Made by a program: the position numbers and the translations under genes. Positions 23,300 to 34,354 of a stretch of DNA of 64,000 nucleotides are shown in pieces. This stretch comes from Tolypeutes matacus (Eukaryota; Chordata; Mammalia; Cingulata; Chlamyphoridae). The notes beneath the pieces were generated by a model. The model did no database searches, was not told the origin of the DNA, and saw only the letters and a list, made by a program, of their open reading frames with translations. Every line of letters begins with the position of its first letter. The first letter of the stretch is position 1. The stretch covers positions 1,902,425 through 1,966,424 of the forward strand of contig JAKSZT010054458.1 of assembly GCA_026826555.1 (NCBI GenBank). Direction: 5' to 3'.

Positions 23300-23575
23300 A
23301 CATGTTAATACTTGGTTTAAATGCCATCCCTGCGTATGAAGCTTTTCCTAAGTTCCCCCATTGGGCTGAGGCCCCTGCTCCACGCTGCATTTGCCCTGGC
23401 CTCGAGGCAGCACTTACTGCTTTATCTTGAGATTGCCTGTTTATATATCTGCTGTCTCACTAGACTGTATGCTTTTCAAGGGCAAGTGTTCATCTTAGTT
23501 TTTGAAACCCTGGCACTCCATCCAGAGCTGGGCACTTTGTGGTTACTCTAAAGTATTTGTTGAACTGACTCAACT
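23300..23575 (+). repeat. L2 LINE 3' end
   Basis: 'gaagcttttcctaagttccc' (L2: gaagccttccctgac), 'gactgtatgcttttcaaggg' and 'agtatttgttgaactgac' come in the expected order and spacing. Among the better-preserved L2 tails here. Confidence 0.75.
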
Positions 23576-23589
23576 CTTGTCTGAAGGCA

Positions 23590-23710
23590 TTCAGAAAGTA
23601 AGGTTTATGTATTGCTTCATTTTACAGAGCAGCGGAGTGATGTATTCAAGGAGAAGTCATGAATTACTGCTTTACAATATGAAGCCAAAGACTCCTAACT
23701 TTAATTTTGC
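23590..23710 (-). repeat. Probable MIR SINE, reverse, diverged
   Basis: 'cttcattttacagagc' and 'agccaaagactcctaact' fit the reverse MIR centre and end, but the middle is poor. A chance resemblance is possible. Confidence 0.4.
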
Positions 23711-24359
23711 TGAGCATACAAACAAGAAGCTTTACGGCTGTGGTAATTAATAGAAAATGATATATTGAATTGCATTGCCCAACTCTGAAATGGGGCTACT
23801 TTCTAACATAGCAACTTTCTTACAGTTCATTACCAAGAATGAAAAGTTTTAAATCTAATGAAATGGCAGGGGAGACAGAATGTCAATACTAAGGTGAAAT
23901 GAACCTTTAAATGCAGAATTATCAATAAATGTTTTATTGATTTTGGGAGAGTAGCCATAGATACAGTCATTTATTTGTAAAACCACTTACTTTTTGTAAA
24001 TGATTTATTACAGAAGAAGTGAGGAAAGACTATATTTCATCTCAAAATTCTGGATGCAAAGAGATGAAATAATTGTCCAAATGATCCTTATGTGAGCTAC
24101 ATTTCCTTTACTTATATGACTTTTAATGTCATAGCATCTTTTATTATATTATGTACTAAACGGCACCTTAAAATCTCTAAGTTAAAGACTCCATCTTTAA
24201 AGTGTTATTAATGCTAAAACATTTACTGCCACTCCCTGGGACTCTTAGCTGGAGAACATTTTCATCTACAACTCAAGTTTACTTGTCTTTAAGTAGATTT
24301 ACTGGTTTCATATGGCAAAGAATAATGTCCTTGTTATGTTTCTTCCATTCCTCACTGCA
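23711..24359. other. AT-rich spacer
   Basis: No repeat family or exon recognised. Confidence 0.4.
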
Positions 24360-24690
24360 ATAGTACCAATTCCGGAACCCTCTTGTCTTCAGAAGAGATG
24401 GATTCTTCCTGGCAGAGGATTTTTCTGGCAACACTTAGGAAGGCATTGTGGATTCCAGGGCGCAGGGTGCAACATGCTGCGCTCGCGGCTATGACTACTT
24501 ACTACTTAGGCAGTGCAGTCTCATTCAGGCTTCCGGGTTTGTCTGGCAGGTCTTCTTCTTTTGCCATAATTCATTTAAATGTCATTCATAAAAGGAAAGG
24601 AGAAAGACTGCTGAATTTGAAACGCACACTGAGAACTTCACCTAATCCTGCTTTTGAGAAGTGTTTTGCAGTTCATTTTTAGTAATGTGA
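24360..24690. other. Repeat-free segment, candidate conserved noncoding element
   Basis: A CpG-bearing part ('acatgctgcgctcgcggct', 'ggcttccgggtttg') is followed by 'gccataattcatttaaatg' with two 'attcat' words. Two overlapping frames (60 and 99 codons) show no protein signature. Enhancer or unrecognised exon are both open. Confidence 0.3.
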
Positions 24691-25039
24691 GTTAATACTG
24701 GTCCAATGAAGAGTTAAAGCTTTGTAAAACTCCACTTGAAAGAGAGGAAACTGAGGCACCTAAGGAGTTTTTTAATATCAGGGATCCATTTTGTGTTATA
24801 ATTGAGGAAGGTAATTACTGACTTATCTCTGTCCCCCCGCCCCCCTCAAGGATTGAATGAAAAAAAAATGGAAATTTAAACAAGTACTCTGTATATGAGT
24901 AAGAGTACAATTATAGTTGTAATTATCATTGAGGGACAGTATTTCTGATTCCTCTGCTTTTTATAGAGGAACAAACTAGATCATACCTTCATAAAAGCAA
25001 AACCAATAGGGCCATCTTCCCAGATGTTCAGGAAATAGT
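24691..25039. other. Unassigned spacer
   Basis: Contains a C-rich run, 'ccccccgcccccctc', near 24832-24848. Otherwise no recognised element. Confidence 0.35.
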
Positions 25040-25062
25040 GGGTGGGTGGGTGGGGGGTCGGG
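25040..25062 (+). promoter_or_regulatory. G-quadruplex motif
   Basis: Five G-tracts of at least three (25040-25042, 25044-25046, 25048-25050, 25052-25057, 25060-25062). The first four are separated by single T loops. One-base loops give the most stable class of quadruplex, usually parallel. It lies at the left edge of a repeat-free block. Confidence 0.7.
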
Positions 25063-25480
25063 ATAATGTGTTGGAAATTATTTTCTTGTGTTTTTTGATT
25101 CTTAGTGGCAAAGGTCACACCATCAGCAGTCAGCAATTGTTAATCCAGAGGCTCCTGCTTGTTTTTTTCACAACATTAATTTACACTAGAGAGCCATACT
25201 TGGCATTCGTTTGTGCCTAATCGGGGAATTCTGCATTCAGTTGTTGGTATTTAGCAGCAGGTTCTGCTATTTCTTCATCCTGGTGGGTACACTGGTATTG
25301 CTCCTTACAGAGTTAAATTGTAGTAGGGAAATCCAGAAAGAAAGCTCAAAGATGCTGTCTTGTGTGGAACATAATGCACAGTTATAACAAACAGAGCTTG
25401 ATAAAATACCAGCAGCAGGGAGCTCAGTTATTTATTGCCTCAAGGGGGGAATCAAGCAAAATAGCTACAAATTGTTTAAA
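25063..25480. other. Repeat-free segment, candidate conserved noncoding element
   Basis: Contains 'cagtcagcaattgttaatcc', 'caacattaatttacactaga' and 'ttatttattgcctcaagg'. No repeat words. Together with the flanking quadruplex and the CpG block it forms the most distinctive 0.7 kb of this half of the window. Confidence 0.33.
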
Positions 25481-25544
25481 GTACATTCTACCCCCGCCCC
25501 CCATCTTTCTTGAGTTTTCGTCTCTTTAGCTATGAAACAGAAAA

Positions 25545-25760
25545 GGTCTTTGTTATTTCCTTCCTTGGTGTGCAGTGCGGGCCTTGGCTTCGCTGTGAAG
25601 AAAGGAGCTTAAAGCAAACCCAGAGAGCAATTGCCTCGGAACCATTCCAGATACGCTCTAAAAGCCGAGCATGCGCCTCCTGATGGATTGTGCTCTGGGA
25701 GCCCTGGCTCGGGGCGATCTCTTTAGTGCCGTCGCCCATTGCTGCTTTTCATGGTGTCTG
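25545..25760. other. CpG-retaining block
   Basis: About ten CpGs in 200 bases ('tgtgcagtgcgggcc', 'gccgagcatgcgcctcc', 'ctcggggcgatc', 'gtgccgtcgccc'), well above its surroundings, though too short for a classical CpG island. A reverse 69-codon frame (25530-25739) shows nothing recognisable. It could be a small promoter, an enhancer or an unrecognised exon. Confidence 0.35.
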
Positions 25761-25764
25761 GGGC

Positions 25765-26965
25765 TTCAGCCAGGATGCTGGGAATGCCTTCTCTAATTTC
25801 ATGGACAACAGTAAAGAGTAGGATGAGCTGAGTACCAAGTTAAGGGGGTATAAAACCCTTTGGGAGAAGTGCCAGATAGTGTAGAGAACTGCTGCTTTCT
25901 GAAACCCTGTAGTGAATTTCCACCATTTCTGATCCACCCTGCCTCACCACGTCACTATACAAGATACTGACAGGTGTACACACAGTTGCAACTCCCTGCC
26001 AGAGAGTGAGAGTCTTCTAAGAGTACTTAATGCTTCATTGACAGGGCCAACTTCAAAGGTCTCTAGTAACTTGGGGAAGGTTACTTCTGCCCTCCTGAAA
26101 TTGGGGCCATAACAGACTTGAGAGGGTATGGAAAATTCCCTTCAGTGACTGCAGCACTGTGGTCCTGGCTTGTCATGTAAATTACATGTATTACTTTGTA
26201 ATATGTTCTATAATCTTCACTCTGTTATTGTTCTCATAAGAGGGTGAGGCCGATTAGAGTTTAATAATGGAAAGTCGAGAATAAAGGGTCAACTAGCTAT
26301 GGATAGGGACTGGCACCGTAAGGAGCCTAGGCAAATAACTGAACATTAAATCGATATGTCTATAGGATGCTGGGGATAATATCAGTAAACATGGTATGCT
26401 GCAAATATTACACATTTGCAATTAACCCTCAAATAAAGTTTGAGAAATAGAAAGATAAAAGGCCAGAAGTGCTATTGCAAGTACAATTTAGAGACCAACT
26501 ACCATAAAATATACTGAAGGAAACCCATCAGCCCTCACCAAGGAATGTGCACACCACTGAGGTGGAGGTGCAGCAAGTTAACAAAATCAGTAATGCAAAA
26601 CACTAGTTTATTTGTGCTTCTTAAGCAAAAACAGGATAATATATTTTGCAGAAATGAATGAGCAAGAATATCAAAACATTGAAAATGACTGCCTAAAATA
26701 CCACAGCTGGTATATGGCAGAGGAGTTAAGGCAAATGTAGAAATTGGATTTTACTCACCAGTCATATGATGTTTCTGTACAAAGTCATTTCTCAATGAAT
26801 TAACTGATTGGATATTTTATCAATCTGGACAACTGTCATGCTTTGATATAAGGTAGGAATGAAATGTTCTTTTACAGTTTGTTTTTTATCTTCCACATCT
26901 AGATTATTGATGGGTATTTGGTTAGTAAGGTCCATCCATTCTGTTATTATTATATAAGTTCACAG
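25765..26965. other. Unassigned spacer
   Basis: No repeat family or gene recognised over 1.2 kb of mixed composition. Confidence 0.35.
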
Positions 26966-26969
26966 ATTA

Positions 26970-27720
26970 TTATTTCATTGATTCCACAAAGATTGGTTGA
27001 ACACATGTTTGGGAATGCTGAAGTTACAAAATGTTTATTTAGGACTTGGTCCCCGTTCTCAAGGAGTTTACAGCCCAGTAGAGATACAGAAAAGGAGCTG
27101 ATTAGTTTGAATAAGAATTAATTCAAAGCAGTACATAATTAGTGCCAAAGTTAGATACAGTAGGCTTTGGACAGCCCCATTTAAAACTGGAAATAATAGG
27201 TTGGATAATCTGCCACACACCATGGTTTGACCTTGGCAAAACTGCATAACTTTTCTCTGCTAAATTTCTTATATTTAAAATGGATGATATTTTGCATCAA
27301 ATCATGCAAAGTGTGAAAAAGTGCTTTGTAATGCACTTTAAAATTCTGGATTGCAATTAGAATTCAGATAAGGGTGATATTGCATTTGGTTGGAAGACTT
27401 CATTAACAAAAGAGGTAATATTTAATCTGAGGCCTTGAAGAGAAGGTTGAATTTCCAAAGCTGGAGGTAGGGAGCCAAGATACTTAAAGCAGGAAGGACT
27501 AAGATGTTTTCAGAGAATGGAACATTGCATGGATTAGTTAAGGATCTAGTCAAAGAGTAAGCTGACAGATTACTTTGTTGTCAGATTCTAGACTGAATTC
27601 TGGGTTCAGGATTTTGGACTTATTTTAGAAGTGACTAAGGTGTCATGAATTAGAGCTGTAATTTAGGAAAATTTGTTGGTAGTGTGTAGGACGAGTTAAA
27701 GTGGGGAGGGATTGAGTAGC
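26970..27720 (-). repeat. L2 LINE, reverse, interrupted by a MIR
   Basis: The left end 'gattccacaaagattggttg' and 'cttggtccccgttctcaagg' with 'agtttacagcccagtagag' is the reverse L2 tail. It resumes after the MIR with 'tctgaggccttgaagagaag' and 'ggaaggactaagatg', then 'agtgactaaggtgtcatg' in place of agtgacatgatct. Confidence 0.65.
27160..27365 (+). repeat. MIR SINE inside the L2
   Basis: 'accatggtttgaccttggca', 'actgcataacttttctctgc' and 'taaaatggatgatattttgc' are MIR in forward order. It splits the L2 and so inserted after it. Confidence 0.6.
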
Positions 27721-27899
27721 AAGGAAGGTAAGAGTAGAAATGCTATCTTTTCTTTGTTACTATCTATATCATATCTACTATAGAAACCCTTAAAAATATT
27801 GACTGACATTTACTTCCACATTTTTTATGATCTACAAAGCACTGTTAATGAATTTTATACTTGGAATTATTTTTCTCACCAAAAAATGTGGTTGCTTGT

Positions 27900-28142
27900 A
27901 ATTTTGAACTTGGAAAATACAGAGTAGCATAAAGGATAAAATCCAAATCACCATTAGTTTCATAATCCAGGTGTTATTGCTGCTAATATTGGCTGTCCAT
28001 TAAGTTCAATTTTTATAAACATATGTATTTTATATATCTAAGGGTAATATTGAATGTGAAGTTTTCCATCATTGTTTTCTTTCTTTTTTTCCCACTTGAC
28101 ATTATTCTGTGAGCATATTTCCTCACCATTTTAATAAGTTTT
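27900..28142. repeat. L1 3'-region fragment
   Basis: 'ggataaaatccaaatcacc', 'tttcataatccaggtgttat' and 'ccacttgacattattctgtg' with 'agcatatttcctcacc' are the words of a widespread ancient L1 3' region (taatcccaccacccagag... cacttaacattatatc type). Orientation is left open. Confidence 0.5.
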
Positions 28143-28159
28143 AAAGTGTGCTGAAGAAA

Positions 28160-28378
28160 GGTAATACAAAGGAAGGTGGGAGAACTGGTTCTAATCTCAG
28201 CAACAGCACAGACTTACTCTATAGCCTTTACCAAGTCATTCAACCATCAACTTCACTTTCACTGCCTGCAAAATTGGATAATACCTGCCACCTATTCCTC
28301 AGGGACAAGGTGAAGAGCAATGAAGTAATGCTTGGAAATTGCTTTTTCTTCTCTGTAAGAAAGGTGCTATGCATGCAC
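28160..28378 (+). repeat. MIR/MIR3 SINE
   Basis: 'gagaactggttctaatctc', 'taccaagtcattcaacc', 'actgcctgcaaaattgga' and 'cctgccacctattcctcagg' follow MIR3 order. Confidence 0.6.
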
Positions 28379-29779
28379 AGATTTTTATGTCACATTGGGC
28401 TCTTGCTGTGCCAATGGTGGAGTCAGGCCAGGACCAATTTCTTCCCTTCTCCACCATTAGCCCCTGCATCCTAGCTCTGTGGGCTTATTGGCCTGCTTTA
28501 TATACAGAGAGCTTATCACATAAACACACAGCTGCATTGTGTTTCTGCAGCTACAGAAAAATATTTATGGCTTAGAAAGCACTTGTTCTTGATGATTTGA
28601 TTAGTGTGTTATGAACACACAGAATATCAGGAACATCCAGTAGCATCTCAGGACTACAACTTCATCTATTCCTCTAGCTCTATGTATTCTTGTTCTTAAA
28701 TTTGAAGTGGTTGCTGCTGCTGCTGCCGACAGTGTTTCTAGCCATGCAAATAAGTGTGACTGAGTGCCATGCTGTCCTTGCCATGCTCCTTTATTGTGCC
28801 ATTTGTCTGCTCATTTACAGGGCATGCATCTGTTTGGGTCTCTTCCCTTTTGCCCATAATGGAATGGACAAGATGATGATTCTACCTCTCTGATTACTAA
28901 TTCTAGGATTGTCTATCACCTTCACCTGTAACCTAGGCCTGTCATGACATGACTCTTAAGTGTTCAGATAGTGAATTTCTTTGGGGAAGTTGACCACATT
29001 ATTCATTTTGTGAGACCAGGGTCTTTGTATCCTCTTCAAAGTTCTTTTCACTCTGAAGCCACACATTACTCAATTTTCCATATATTGTCCGTGGAAGATT
29101 TCTCTGTAGTCTTTGTGAGATTAGAAGGCAGTAGATAGGGGAGCTAACTTCTTGCAATTAGTATGTGTCGCTTGCAGTGTCTTTACCATCATTTGTGTCA
29201 TTTTTTATGGGACATCTGTGCTATGAGGATCACATATGTGTATTTTAAAGGTAAGAGTGTATAGACTTTGAAGGTCCTGTCTTTGCTGTAGGTAAATTGC
29301 CAAATCTGGATGTTAACCCAAGAGTCCCAGCTATAGCCCAATTTTCTATCCCTGCAGAGAGAGAGAGAAGAGGTAAGTGGTTTTTCCAACTAGAGATATA
29401 AGAAACAAGAAATAAAAAGTAAGAATTTCAGATTGCTATATTTTAATCCAGCATTCTTGTCTTTCCTCCAATCGTGTGATGTTAGCCAGCAGAGATGCTG
29501 CCTTTTTAGTTTCTATATTGTACAGCATGTGAAACAGCACTCTGGGCAACCAGAAAGGTTTGAGATCTTATTCTCTTCTCTAGATCAAACAGCAGATTGT
29601 TTGTTTTTGCCACAGAGGCCTTTAAAATTCCCACAAATGTGGACAAAACTTCAAGCGTCTAGAGAAATCTGCCCATGTAGCAAGAATATTTGAAAAAGCA
29701 TTTCTGAAGAGCAGTTGTCACTTTCTTTCTATTTTACTTCATCGGTGCATTTTGAAATGCATTCCCAGCCTAGTTTTAT
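28379..29779. other. Unassigned spacer
   Basis: No family or exon recognised in 1.4 kb. A short (ctg)n word, 'gctgctgctgctgcc', lies near 28711-28726. Frames are short and unrecognised. Confidence 0.35.
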
Positions 29780-29900
29780 TAATCCTACCACATTTAATAT
29801 GAATAAGGGGGCACCCTTTTCATCTCCATTTTACAGATGTACAGACTGAGTGGCAGGCCGTGTCAAGGGAAGCTTTTAGGCTTTCTGACTAACAGTATTG
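29780..29900 (-). repeat. Probable MIR fragment, reverse
   Basis: 'ctccattttacagatgtac' with 'agactgagtggcagg' fits the reverse MIR centre. Both ends are lost. Confidence 0.4.
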
Positions 29901-29904
29901 AATA

Positions 29905-30530
29905 ACGAGAGCTGAGTTCTTCTTGTGCCCTTCTGCTTGATGCTATTTTCAATTTGCTTTCTCATCTGAAGAGGGCACTTTCATCTTTTATTTTTGGGTG
30001 ATAGTTTCCAGTTTCATTTGGACCATCAGATCTGTAAATTCTTTTGTTCAGTGGAAGGATTGGTCAGGGTGACATCTCTGTCTTTTTTTTGAGAATAATC
30101 TAATACATAGGAAGACCTGCACCAAAATGAGTCATTTTCTTTGCTTTTAACTCTGTTTAGTTTATCATATGCTGAAGGCTTAGATTTAGATTTAAAAGGA
30201 CTGGCAATAATATCTATGGTAGTGCCATTGAAAATTGCAATATGATGTCTGACTTAGTTTTGTCTCCTAATGCTGCTTATCAATACATAAGTATAAACCA
30301 ATCTTAGAAAATTAATTGGAAATCAGAAAATATATTCACCAAGTTTAATTTTGTTTTCTTTTAAACTATGCTCAGGGAAAGTAAGAATTCTCCACGTGCA
30401 AATCTACAGGTAACTAGTATGACAAGCATAGTAAAATGCAGGCCATTATACTATGGGGTTTTTGTCTATGACGATTTTTTTTTTAAATGAAGAAGAGGCA
30501 CAGCTTAACAGGAGATTCGTGATGTGTTTG
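29905..30530. other. Unassigned spacer
   Basis: AT-rich, with a T-run at about 30476-30484. No gene or family recognised. Confidence 0.35.
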
Positions 30531-30534
30531 ATGA

Positions 30535-30602
30535 CCCAGGTCCTGTCTACTCGTTCTTTTCCTTATTTAATAAATGCCTGTTGAATGAATGAATGAGTGG
30601 AT
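30535..30602 (+). repeat. L2 3' tip
   Basis: 'taataaatgcctgttgaatg' followed by repeated 'aatg' units is the L2 terminus. Only the last 60 or so bases remain. Confidence 0.6.
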
Positions 30603-30835
30603 AAAGGACAAAGAATGCTAATAGGACCAATTGGACATTAGAGGGCCATTCATGCTATACTTGTTAGGAGATCGATAGGGACAGCCACTAAGCCAATATT
30701 TACTAACCTAAGGAATGTCAAGTGGGAAGGGAAAGACTATAAATTGTGAGATGATTGTTTAAGAGTAAATTTCTAGTGAGGCAAAATAACCTAGAAAAAA
30801 GGAGAAGGCACTGAGCCTAGGAGGCCAGGCACAGC

Positions 30836-31100
30836 TCTTATAGATTCATTTATTTAATGAACACATATGTATTGACCGTGTGTTCTGTGCTAGGAACGGT
30901 GCTAGTGGCTGGGGCCACAAATGTCCATCTGGACATGGCTTCCGCCCTTTGGGGCTGATATCAACATAATATGATTATTAACATTAGAAATAGCTATAAA
31001 ATCTTCAAAATACAGAGCAAAGGGAGTGAACAATTTTGCTTGTCAGAGTTAGAGAAGGCTTCACAGAGAATGAAACACAAGAGCCTTTTGTTTCATTTTA
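30836..31100 (-). repeat. L2 LINE 3' end, reverse
   Basis: 'attcatttatttaatgaaca', 'tgttctgtgctaggaacggt', 'gctagtggctggggccac' and 'gaaggcttcacagagaatg' follow the reverse L2 tail. Confidence 0.75.
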
Positions 31101-31194
31101 TTTTCCTTTCATTTTTTTTAAGTTTCCGTTTGTAAGGAGCCTACCACAAGGAACCCTGATGGGGTGTTTCTGAATAGCATCTCTTGCCCTCACG

Positions 31195-31335
31195 ACTCTG
31201 CTACTCTCACGTCATAAACGAGGCAGTTGAGGCCACCAGGAACTATGTAAGCTGTCTAAGATGACCCAGTCAATCAGTGCCTCAAACCCAGTGCATCAAA
31301 GCTCAGGCTCCTGCCTCTGTCACACTGGGTCTCAA
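31195..31335 (-). repeat. MIR SINE, reverse
   Basis: 'aaacgaggcagttgaggcc', 'agctgtctaagatgaccc' and 'gctcaggctcctgcctctg' fit the reverse MIR centre to head. Confidence 0.55.
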
Positions 31336-31489
31336 GGGATCACAGAAATTGAATTCATCAGGCAGGTAAGGAGTGGGAAAAGGGCATTCTAAGCTGGGAA
31401 AACTGCATCTCAAAGTGAGGGAGGCATAAAAGAACACGGAATTTGGGAAATTAGAGGGTTGGGCTCTAGTGTGTACATGGCTGTCAGAC

Positions 31490-31709
31490 TTTTTTTTTTG
31501 AGGTACCAGCGGCTGGGGATTGAACCTGGGATCTTGTATGTGGGAAGCCGGCAGTCAATCACTGAGCCACATTGGCTTCCCTGAGTTGGCTTTTCATTTG
31601 TTTTGTTTATTGTCTGTCTTTTGTTTTTTTCAGGAGGCACTAGGAACCCAACCTGGTATCTCCCATGTGGGAGGCAGACACTCAACTGCTTGAGCTATGT
31701 CTGCTCCCA
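31490..31709 (-). mobile_element. DAS-type SINE dimer, reverse (xenarthran)
   Basis: A T-run (complement of the A-tail) leads into 'ggattgaacctgggatcttg' and 'tatgtgggaagccggcag', then a linker, then a second unit with 'aacctggtatctcccatgtg', 'ggaggcagacactcaactgc' and 'ttgagctatgtctgctccc'. Read on the minus strand the right half starts gggagcagacatagctcaag, a tRNA-derived head. Two monomer-like units in tandem fit the known family. A clean target-site duplication was not found. Confidence 0.85.
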
Positions 31710-31799
31710 ATAAAGGGCTTTTAATGCCCTTTCCAGCCTTGAGGTTTTATAATAGTCAAGAAATTGAAAAAAAAAAAGAGAAATTAACACTGGCCTCAA

Positions 31800-32070
31800 G
31801 GAACTTATTTAATACCATGTTATTTTGCCAAATATTGCTGAACACCTTCTATTTGTCAGGCACTATTCTAGATTCTGGTGATATGGCAGTAAGCAAAACA
31901 GAAAAAGTCCCTACTCTCATGGGAGCTTACATTGGAGAGGGAAACCACATGCCATTCAAACAAACAAATCCTATGACAGGTAGTGATAACTGCTATGAAG
32001 CAAAAAGTCAGATAAGAAGATAGAAAATGATGGTGTGGGTAATATAAAAGGCCTTGGAAGGCTGCTAATA
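31800..32070 (-). repeat. L2 LINE 3' end, reverse
   Basis: 'tgctgaacaccttctatttg', 'tcaggcactattctagattc', 'gtccctactctcatgggagc' and 'ttacattggagaggg' are the reverse L2 tail, well kept. The forward 108-codon frame is read through it. Confidence 0.8.
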
Positions 32071-32189
32071 ATAAATTGATATTTTAGAAATAGTATTTGG
32101 TAGAAGAGATCGGACATGTATACAAGCAACCACAGAATGGGGTAGTATGTGACAAATACTATGAAAAGAACACAGTAGGATCTAAAGAA

Positions 32190-32390
32190 AGAAATGAACT
32201 TTTATTGAGTAATTCTCCTATGCCGGACACACTCAAACTATGCCAGGAAGTTATTATTTGTCCCAATTTTACAGATGAGAAAACTGAGGGTCAGAGAGGT
32301 TGAAAGACCCTTCTAATGGCATATTCTAGATTCCATCTCAGATTCATATAAATCCATAGCCTGTGCTCTGCCCACTCAAGTGACTATGTG
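32190..32390 (-). repeat. MIR SINE, reverse
   Basis: 'tcctatgccggacacactc', 'cccaattttacagatgagaa' and 'aactgagggtcagagaggtt' are near-consensus reverse MIR. Confidence 0.75.
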
Positions 32391-32399
32391 AACTATTTT

Positions 32400-32690
32400 C
32401 TCCTGGGATTAAGATGGGAGGCTTAAAGGAGGATTTCTTGGTAGAGGGAGTAGATTTGGGTTTTAAAGAATGGGTGGGGATTTATATAGGAAACGAGATA
32501 GATGAATAAGAATGGAAAGCCCAAAACGAAAGAAAGCAGAAGGGGGAACTGCAGGGTTTGCCTAAAAAGTTAGAAATGGAAACAGATTGTGCAGGGTCTG
32601 GAGATCCCTGCAGAGGAAGCTGCCCTGCATTTGGAGGGCAAAGGGGAGCCACTGAAGGTGCTCGCCAAGAAAGAGCCACCCGTCCATAGG
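32400..32690 (-). repeat. Likely continuation of the reverse L2
   Basis: 'tttggagggcaaaggggagc' with 'cactgaaggt' resembles the reverse L2 word gatgggaagccattggaggg by position more than by sequence. The MIR at its left would then have inserted into one L2. Weak support. Confidence 0.35.
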
Positions 32691-32694
32691 ACAT

Positions 32695-33587
32695 ATAAAC
32701 CCTTTTGGAGCTCTTATTTTCTGTTTCTCTGATTATTTTGTTAAACTCACCAGACTGAGAAGTTTATTGTCGGTGAGCATTATCCACATTTGTTTGGTTC
32801 AAGATTAGGTCTAGCAATGCTACATCAGGGAGAGGTACTTGGACATAACTTCACATGAAAAACTTCATATGAGCCAATTCTTAATTGATTCCTCGAGAAA
32901 CGGCATGGTCCCAGAAGTCATATTGCTAGATGGTTGTAGTTTTTTGGATGAACTCCATCTGGCTGAACCAACCCCCAGCAAATGGGAAGAGATGCTGACA
33001 GGCTGAGGAGGCTAGCAGTCAGGGAGATGCTATTCATGAGAGAAGAAAGAACACAACTAAATTCACCTTTGCTCCCAGTTGGAGAGCAGATTACGTTCTT
33101 TACAGCAAAGTGATGACTCAAGCCACCTGCAGGGGAGGGAAAATAGGCTGTGGTGAGCTCTTTAAGAAGGAGCTCAATGGTATCTTGAGAAACCAATATA
33201 AGCCACTCAGGGTCAGACTCCTAGAGTGTCCTTCAAGCATTTTTGGTGGCCTGTTATGTAATCTGCCCTTTTTGTGCTTTCTGTCTATACTTTTTTTTCC
33301 CTATGTGTATTGTATATTCCAGTCCCTGTGTATCAAGCTGCTCTATGCCAAAGGCTATAGTCAAAATGTGTTTGAAAAGCATCTCTAGGTTTTATTTTTC
33401 ATTCAAAGACATGGTTTTACAATAAATTCCAATGCAAGGGTTCAACTATGAATGAGCTTTGGAGAGGTTTCTGTGAACTCCTGAAATTGTTTGCAAATTT
33501 TGTATTTATATCTACGTTCAGGGAAGCAGTCATCAAATTTTAAAGGGTTCTGTTAAACAATCACTGTCAAGAACCCCTTTACCTTGG
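32695..33587. other. Unassigned spacer
   Basis: No family or exon recognised. Two overlapping forward frames (92 and 60 codons) in 33110-33425 read hydrophobic, T-rich sequence with no signature. Confidence 0.35.
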
Positions 33588-33785
33588 AATTGCCTTTCCT
33601 CTCTTCCTTTCTTCCTTCCTCCTCTCCTTCCTCTCTTCCTCTCTCCCACTCTTATTCCCTTCCTCCTTTCCTTTCTTTCTCCTTTCCCTCCCTTCTCCCT
33701 TCCTCACTTTCTCCCTTCTTCCTTTTCTTCCAACTTACTAATCCTTCAATTTTCTTTATTTCTTTTCCTTCTCTCACTTAATTCT
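33588..33785 (+). repeat. Long polypyrimidine tract
   Basis: Almost only C and T for about 190 bases, with uninterrupted pyrimidine runs of 55 (33593-33647), 51 (33655-33705) and 25 (33707-33731). The forward 65-codon frame is Ser/Pro/Leu low complexity. Such tracts can form triplex (H-DNA) structures where mirror symmetry is present. Confidence 0.9.
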
Positions 33786-33983
33786 GCAACTCTGTTTTTT
33801 CCATGTGGTATAGAGTAGGAAGACTGGGAAACACTGAAGGCAGGTTAGTGGAAAGAGATGGGAGCAAGTAAGCAGGAAGTTAAGCAGTTGTGGGTCAGAT
33901 TTGCATACCAAAGTATTGGTTATCATTTCTTTCCCTCCACACTTTTCATCCTGAGTTCTTTTTTTAAGATAGTTGCAATATCT

Positions 33984-34008
33984 AAAAAAAAAAAAAAAAA
34001 AAAAAAAA
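33984..34008 (+). repeat. A25 run
   Basis: Twenty-five A with no recognisable retroposon body on its 5' side. Either a simple homopolymer or the tail of a very short insertion. Confidence 0.9.
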
Positions 34009-34354
34009 GCAATGAGAAGAGATAATTAAGGCCTAAATACTGTCCCATGCAAAATTAACAAAGAAACATACACTAAATTTATGATTTAGGGTTCAAAATG
34101 GAAAGTTTTCTTATTTGACATAGGAATTAGCATTTCAAGTGGATCAAAGAAATAATGTTTGAAATGGGTCTGAAGCAACCAATGAATCAAAGACACACAT
34201 TGGGTATAATTGAGAAAAATCTGGGGGAAAAGACTATAGTAATTGGGTTTAAATATATCACAAGGTATGTTACTCTTCCAAAATATGCATAAAAGCAAAA
34301 TTTCTCTAGAACATTAGTATTATTGTTTAATATAATGGGAATAAGGAAACTCTT

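Noticed and set aside
33984..34008. A25 run as the tail of a processed pseudogene
   Set aside because: No gene-like sequence precedes it and no target duplication is visible.
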